Source: a virus. From it: DNA of 21,165 nt. The stretch covers positions 1 to 21,165 of IMG/VR virus record IMGVR_UViG_3300022690_002130; one strand, 5' to 3'. This document shows positions 17,579 to 21,165 of this stretch, in pieces. The position numbers and the translations under genes are program-made. Below the pieces are notes generated by a model that saw only the letters and a program-made list of their open reading frames with translations, was not told the origin of the DNA and did not search any database. The stretch's first letter is position 1. The number at the start of each line of letters is the position of its first letter.

Positions 17579-18193
17579 TTAATTGCTAACAAAAATAAAC
17601 TTGTATGTGGAAATAGAGAGTTTTTTAAAAAGGCATTGCAGTATATTGGCTTTTGTAGGATTCGTATCAAAATCACTTTGTACGATAACCTCAAATTTAC
17701 TTCCTTGTATGAAATTTGGGGTTGCCGGAACATCAAATGGGGGGAATGCTGAGACTGGAATAAATTCAAGGGGTGTCGCTGGAACATCAAATGGAGGGAA
17801 TTGTATATAACTAAATGTTATTGTAAATCCAAACCCTAATGCCATAGCAGTAAATTGTTCTACTGTTTGAACTGATAAAGACGTTAATTTCAAAACAATG
17901 TTTTCTCTGCGTTCTTCAACTGTTGATGCTAAAGGAATGCAATCATCCGGTATCTTAATTGCAGATTCCCATTCTTCTAAAAAATCAGTGGTGTTATTCG
18001 GGTCTAGTTCATTTATGAAAGTAACAAAGAGATCGTTTACTCTTTGGAATTCTACTGATTTACCTTTTAAATATTTTCTTAAATTGGTTTGTTCTAAAAA
18101 TTTAGCAGTAAATAGTTTTCCGTTTGGTAAGAAATTAGCTAAAAAATTAGTGTGTTCTTCTGTTGTGAAATTATTGAATATCTTATTAGCCAT
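17579..18193 (-). CDS. Mu gp48-like baseplate/tail protein (DUF2313)
   Basis: 204 residues. N-terminus FLANFLPNGKLFTAKF (about 18-33), then LRKYLKGKSVEFQRVNDLFV, NNTTDFLEEWESAIKIPDDC (about 67-86), STVEERRENIVLKLTSLSVQ (about 90-109), FTAMALGFGFTITF. LP-x-G ... L-x-G ... F-L-x-x-WE-x-x-x-(G/K)-(I/L)-P-D-x-C ... R-R-x-x-(I/V)-x-x-K is the DUF2313 (Mu gp48) signature. It follows the J protein directly, as in Mu. Odd: an 18-residue tandem duplication around FPPFDVPATP at about 131-159. Confidence 0.85.
   Translation of the reverse strand: MANKIFNNFTTEEHTNFLANFLPNGKLFTAKFLEQTNLRKYLKGKSVEFQRVNDLFVTFINELDPNNTTDFLEEWESAIKIPDDCIPLASTVEERRENIVLKLTSLSVQTVEQFTAMALGFGFTITFSYIQFPPFDVPATPLEFIPVSAFPPFDVPATPNFIQGSKFEVIVQSDFDTNPTKANILQCLFKKLSISTYKFIFVSN
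17724..17805 (-). repeat. 54-bp (18-residue) tandem duplication within the gp48-like gene
   Basis: GGAACATCAAATGG occurs at 17727 and 17781, exactly 54 bases apart and in frame, encoding FPPFDVPATP twice. The following codons differ (LEFIP, NFIQG), so the duplication is old or was under selection. Confidence 0.8.
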
Positions 18194-18197
18194 AATA

Positions 18198-19748
18198 TTA
18201 TGGGAAAGTTATTACACCCAATACAGCCAATTCACTAGGTTCAATCTCTATATCTCCAATAGGTGTACTCAAAGTAAAAGAAATTAGTTTTTGACCTGTA
18301 CTATCAACCGTATTAATAATCAAACTCTGATAGTCTAATTCTGTAATATCTTGAGCAACACTTGTTCCTGAAGCAAAAAAGTTTTCCAAAGTTGCGGTTG
18401 TGGCATCTCTCATTGATTGGGTATTCGGATTAATAGCTATGAATGTAAAATCTGTGGTAACCGGTATCGGTGCAGCCACAATAACATCGGTTTCACTTAT
18501 TTGTGCCGGTTTTATTTCCAATATAGCAGCAAACACATCGGCTACTTCTGATACAGTAGGGATTATATTTGTATCATTATCACGAACAAAAAATACCCTT
18601 ACTTGACCCAGGCCAGCAACACCAAAATTAGCAACAATCGTTCCGGTTGCCGGACTTGATGGAGAACCGGAGACCACATACCCAAAAGTGGTTGAATCTA
18701 TCACAAGAATTTTTTCATTAGTAACATTATATTCGGGTTCAATTGCCCCTGTTGTTGTTATGGGTTGGCCATCAAAAAGACCATGAGGGGTAGCTGTAGT
18801 AAAGATTGCAAAATCACCAGACAGTGTTACTGAACTAGCTGCTACGGAATCGGCTAAAAAATCAACACCCTGAACAAAAACTCTAGTTACACCCGGTACT
18901 GTTTTAGCTTGAATTTCTATAGCTGCATCATTAAATAGGGAAATAGGATTTTGAACACGAAATAAAAATCGATCTCTTAAAGAGTCGTCCGATTCTTCAT
19001 CTGCTCCACCCCCAATTTCATCAAATGAAACGAAACCGTCATTATCAACTCCGGCTATGGGTGAAGATAAAGAAATGCTAGTACCTGAAATTAAATTATT
19101 TATTGCCCCAAAATCAAGGCTTTCTGTATCGACATTGGCAAACGTTGCACTTGCTAGAATGGTTCCTGTTGCAGGGGTTGAAGGTGTGCCGGAAACTGTG
19201 TAGGTAAAAGAATTTAAACCGGTTACAACGATAACAAAAGTTCCGTTGAATTCCGTTTCAACCGCACCGGACATTAGGACTTCCATATTTGAAGCAAAAC
19301 CATGATCAACTGAGGTAATAACGGTTGCTGTTTGAGAAATCCTTGTTAATGAGCTAACGGATAGGTCTGTGGCTGTTATGACAGAAGCAACCAATGTTTG
19401 ATAGGCATTGCCACTGTCTGAAGTGAATTGTGACCCACTTGCAATAACAGAAGTATCAATGCCAGTAAGTGTAACAAACCCTGAAGCCTTGGTTGCCGGA
19501 AGTCTGGTTATGCCATAAATAGCCGCCCATCTTTCAAGAAATTCTCCGGTTGCTGTGTCCCAGAATGTTTGTATTATTAACTGTTCTAAGGTTTTGTATA
19601 CCTCAAATATGGCGTTAGCATCTGCCACAATTAAACTACTAACAAAGGAATTTCTCACAAAAGGGTCTAATTCATTAAGTTGCTCTCTTAAATCAACCGC
19701 CATTCTATTAAATATCTCTGTTGCATTTTCTGGAATATTTATAGACAA
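18198..19748 (-). CDS. Baseplate J-like protein (Mu gp47) with two inserted beta domains
   Basis: 516 residues, clearly longer than usual (about 350-400). The TTG start at 19748 has GAGGGGAGA upstream. N-terminus SSLIVADANAIFEVYKTLEQ, then DTATGEFLERWAAIYGITRL (64-83), and FTSDSGNAYQTL: the baseplate J pattern. The core continues with DDSLRDRFLFRVQNP (254-268) and VPGVTRVFV (284-292) and closes with ITELDYQSLIINTVDSTGQK. Two homologous inserts at about 137-203 and 305-373 share H-G-(F/L) ... G-A-(V/I)-E-x-E-(F/Y)-N ... F-x-Y-x-VSG-(T/S)-PS-(T/S)-PATGTI. J forms the wedge of contractile-tail baseplates. Confidence 0.9.
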   Translation of the reverse strand: MSINIPENATEIFNRMAVDLREQLNELDPFVRNSFVSSLIVADANAIFEVYKTLEQLIIQTFWDTATGEFLERWAAIYGITRLPATKASGFVTLTGIDTSVIASGSQFTSDSGNAYQTLVASVITATDLSVSSLTRISQTATVITSVDHGFASNMEVLMSGAVETEFNGTFVIVVTGLNSFTYTVSGTPSTPATGTILASATFANVDTESLDFGAINNLISGTSISLSSPIAGVDNDGFVSFDEIGGGADEESDDSLRDRFLFRVQNPISLFNDAAIEIQAKTVPGVTRVFVQGVDFLADSVAASSVTLSGDFAIFTTATPHGLFDGQPITTTGAIEPEYNVTNEKILVIDSTTFGYVVSGSPSSPATGTIVANFGVAGLGQVRVFFVRDNDTNIIPTVSEVADVFAAILEIKPAQISETDVIVAAPIPVTTDFTFIAINPNTQSMRDATTATLENFFASGTSVAQDITELDYQSLIINTVDSTGQKLISFTLSTPIGDIEIEPSELAVLGVITFP

Positions 19749-19810
19749 ATTATTTCTCCCCTCATTCTTTTTAGTTCAATAGTATTATTATAAAACATAA
19801 TTAATAATCT

Positions 19811-20380
19811 TCATAACGGAACAAAATCGCCACCAGCTAATATCTCACCATCGCCACCTAATAAAATTGAGCCGTCACCACCTGATAAGAGATAGGGTGA
19901 TACTGCCGGTGGTGGAATAACAACAGGAACCGGAGAAACAAAAGATGTGTTTTCCCATAAATCGAACTGTAAAGTGAATGAAGAGTCATCAAAACGGACA
20001 AAATTCACTGTGATTGTTATATTTTGGCTCTTTATTTCACCGGTGACTATAATATCCTTAACCAATTGATCGGGTATCATCCAAATAAAACAATCTCTGA
20101 CAAAATCAATGGCTAAATTAAGCGTTTTATCAATTAATCTGGATTGATATAGCAACCAAAGTTTGGAGCCAATCTCATAATCCTCTTCTTCATTCTGTTC
20201 ATTACCTATCCAGCCTCTTCTTAATGATGCTTCTGCAATTTCTGAAGGTTCGGCTCTTTTGTCTACAAATAAAGCTAAGAGAATGGTTGTGTCTAAGCCG
20301 TCATTGGAAGTAAAATCACCGTTGGTTATAGTGAGATCATAAACGTCATCTTCATTTTTAGTTAATGTGAGATCAGACAT
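19811..20380 (-). CDS. Mu gp46-like baseplate protein with glycine-rich tail
   Basis: 189 residues. N-terminus: LTKNEDDVYDLTITNGDFTS (about 5-24), DTTILLALFVDKRAEPSEI (29-47) and RRGWIGNEQNE: the GP46 / baseplate wedge pattern D-x-(T/I)-x-x-L-x-x-S/T-L-F-(T/V)-D-(R/K)-R-A ... RGWW/I-(G)-D/N. The middle holds FVRDCFIWMIPDQLVKDIIV and NITITVNFVRFDDSSFTLQF. After a proline hinge (VVIPPPAVSP) the end is LSGGDGSILLGGDGEILAGG, three GGDG-type repeats, as seen in other phage virion proteins. Order gp45-gp46-gp47-gp48 as in Mu. Its first 113 bases plus upstream sequence are repeated in inverse orientation at the window end. Confidence 0.85.
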   Translation of the reverse strand: MSDLTLTKNEDDVYDLTITNGDFTSNDGLDTTILLALFVDKRAEPSEIAEASLRRGWIGNEQNEEEDYEIGSKLWLLYQSRLIDKTLNLAIDFVRDCFIWMIPDQLVKDIIVTGEIKSQNITITVNFVRFDDSSFTLQFDLWENTSFVSPVPVVIPPPAVSPYLLSGGDGSILLGGDGEILAGGDFVPL

Positions 20381-20400
20381 ACTTTTAGTTTATCAAAATG
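20257..20400. repeat. 144-bp exact inverted repeat, arm 1
   Basis: Identical to the reverse complement of 21022-21165 (20257 pairs with 21165, 20400 with 21022). It covers the first 124 bases of the gp46-like gene and 20 bases upstream. The arms are 621 bases apart. Confidence 0.95.
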
Positions 20401-20405
20401 TTAAA

Positions 20406-20984
20406 TTATACCGGTGGGCCTGTTTGACCAACAACTGGTGGTACTGCCTCTTTCAAATGTACATGAGTATCTAAATCTACTCCACCACTTGTGGCGACGG
20501 TTCCACCAACAATAGCTCCGGTCACATCAAGATCACCATTGATCTTTACATTGCCGTTAATCGTGGTTAAATCTGCTGTTACATTGACATTGGGTGCGGT
20601 CACATTAACATCACCTTCGGAAATAATATCAATTTTAGCTTTTGAAATGATTTCTATACCGCCATCCGCTTTAAAGAATATACGAGTATCTTTAACCCAA
20701 TTACCAAAAGCAGCCTCACCGGGTTCCAGTTTTTTAGGTCTGTTATCTTCAGACATTTCTATGGCAAAAGCGTTTTCTTCGTGACCCACATTTATTTTAA
20801 CCCCAAGATTATTTACTGGTGCATTGGCTGTCATACCATAGGGATAAATAACGACAATATTTTTTACTTTCCTCATATATGAATATTGATTCATTGGAAA
20901 TTGTTGATCATCTTTTAAGACATTGGTTTTGTTTACCCAAGATACAAGATTAACAAGTCTACGGAATAAATTTTTAAGATTCAT
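20406..20984 (-). CDS. Mu gp45-like baseplate spike (gpV-type) protein
   Basis: 192 residues. N-terminus LKNLFRRLVNLVSWVNKTN; an OB-like part KNIVVIYPYGMTANAPVNNL, VGHEENAFAIEM, AAFGNWVKDTRIFFKADGG; a beta-helix with repeating I/V strands at about 109-160 (IEIISKAKIDIISEGDVNVT, APNVNVTADLTTINGNVK); and the tip DTHVHLKEAVPPVVGQTGPP. H-x-H ... G-x-T-G-x-P at the end is the spike-tip signature of gpV/gp45 proteins, which coordinate metal and pierce the host envelope. ATG at 20984 follows GGAGGTTAAG. It heads the visible late operon. Confidence 0.88.
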   Translation of the reverse strand: MNLKNLFRRLVNLVSWVNKTNVLKDDQQFPMNQYSYMRKVKNIVVIYPYGMTANAPVNNLGVKINVGHEENAFAIEMSEDNRPKKLEPGEAAFGNWVKDTRIFFKADGGIEIISKAKIDIISEGDVNVTAPNVNVTADLTTINGNVKINGDLDVTGAIVGGTVATSGGVDLDTHVHLKEAVPPVVGQTGPPV

Positions 20985-21021
20985 GCTTAACCTCCGAATG
21001 AGTTTGATCTGAATTCAAGTT
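20974..21021 (-). CDS. Possible 3' end of the gene upstream of the spike gene (partial)
   Basis: An open frame enters at 21021 and ends NLNSDQTHSEVKHES at TAA 20976-20974, overlapping the spike start. In Mu-like order this would be the gp44/gpD-type tail protein. Only 15 residues are visible before the inverted-repeat junction, so the call rests on overlap and gene order alone. Confidence 0.25.
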   Translation of the reverse strand, partial: NLNSDQTHSEVKHES

Positions 21022-21165
21022 CATTTTGATAAACTAAAAGTATGTCTGATCTCACATTAACTAAAAATGAAGATGACGTTTATGATCTCACTATAACCAA
21101 CGGTGATTTTACTTCCAATGACGGCTTAGACACAACCATTCTCTTAGCTTTATTTGTAGACAAAA
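21022..21165. repeat. 144-bp exact inverted repeat, arm 2 (probable artefact)
   Basis: Exact reverse complement of 20257-20400. From 21042 it re-encodes the start of the gp46-like protein (MSDLTLTKNEDD...) on the plus strand and runs to the window edge. No sequence divergence at all, and it breaks the expected upstream gene, so a fold-back chimera or graph error is most likely. Confidence 0.9.

Noticed and set aside
20257-21165. A covalently closed hairpin telomere as in N15-type phages
   Set aside because: A telomere would give a palindrome with almost no spacer. Here 621 unique bases with an intact gene lie between the arms.
1-21165. CRISPR array, tRNA or rRNA genes, insertion sequence
   Set aside because: No regularly spaced 25-40-base repeats, no cloverleaf-like segment and no transposase were found on reading both strands. 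The only recombinase is the tyrosine integrase.

Overview
The window is AT-rich (by eye about two-thirds A+T), densely packed bacteriophage DNA. Genes mostly abut or overlap by ATGA, use the standard code with all three stop codons, and have short Shine-Dalgarno sequences. The right half encodes the baseplate, tail fibres and a lysis-type enzyme of a contractile-tailed phage with Mu-type (gp45-gp46-gp47-gp48) gene order. A complete tyrosine recombinase, a ribbon-helix-helix (RHH) protein and a ParA-like fragment suggest a temperate phage or phage-plasmid. Head, packaging and main replication genes are not in the window. The host cannot be named from the sequence; the tail type is most common in phages of Gram-negative bacteria.

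Layout. (1) 1-473, minus strand: a truncated ParA-like C-terminus followed by the first copy of a duplicated phage protein that begins MIKQHT. (2) 447-7482, plus strand: an early/accessory arm with the RHH protein, small zinc-ribbon-like and membrane proteins, integrase, SSB, an HTH protein, a member of a widespread phage family, an orphan J-domain protein and many small unknowns. (3) 7483-7825: the only large non-coding gap, holding two strong hairpins and a short repeat array. (4) 7826-11915, minus strand: a second accessory arm with a DUF551-like protein, an RLIG1/DUF5565-type RNA ligase, a Lar-like zinc protein, the second MIKQHT protein and small unknowns. (5) 11916-12580: a divergent promoter region and two plus-strand genes, one of which carries a piece of a tail-fibre lectin domain. 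(6) 12661-20984, minus strand: the late structural module, transcribed right to left, ending at an intrinsic terminator at 12579-12622. (7) 21022-21165: an exact inverted copy of 20257-20400, most likely an assembly or amplification artefact.

The most interesting signal is a set of three non-coding arrays built on a strict 8-bp period whose units begin GAAC or its complement GTTC: 4 units over the integrase promoter, 7 units upstream of ssb, and 3 units in the hairpin gap. Arrays of unspaced short units in both orientations are how RHH proteins such as omega (7-bp heptads) and MetJ (8-bp met boxes) bind DNA. An RHH gene and a ParA fragment lie at the left end. Together they suggest a delta/omega-like system in which one RHH protein both represses promoters and marks partition sites; this is inference.

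A second theme is small-scale mosaicism. A 36-bp coding module is shared by two unrelated genes, one gene-start sequence (ATGATTAAACA) heads four reading frames, a lectin-domain fragment sits in an early gene, a beta-rich domain is inserted twice in the baseplate J protein, and a G8 tract separates two frames that a one-base slip would fuse.
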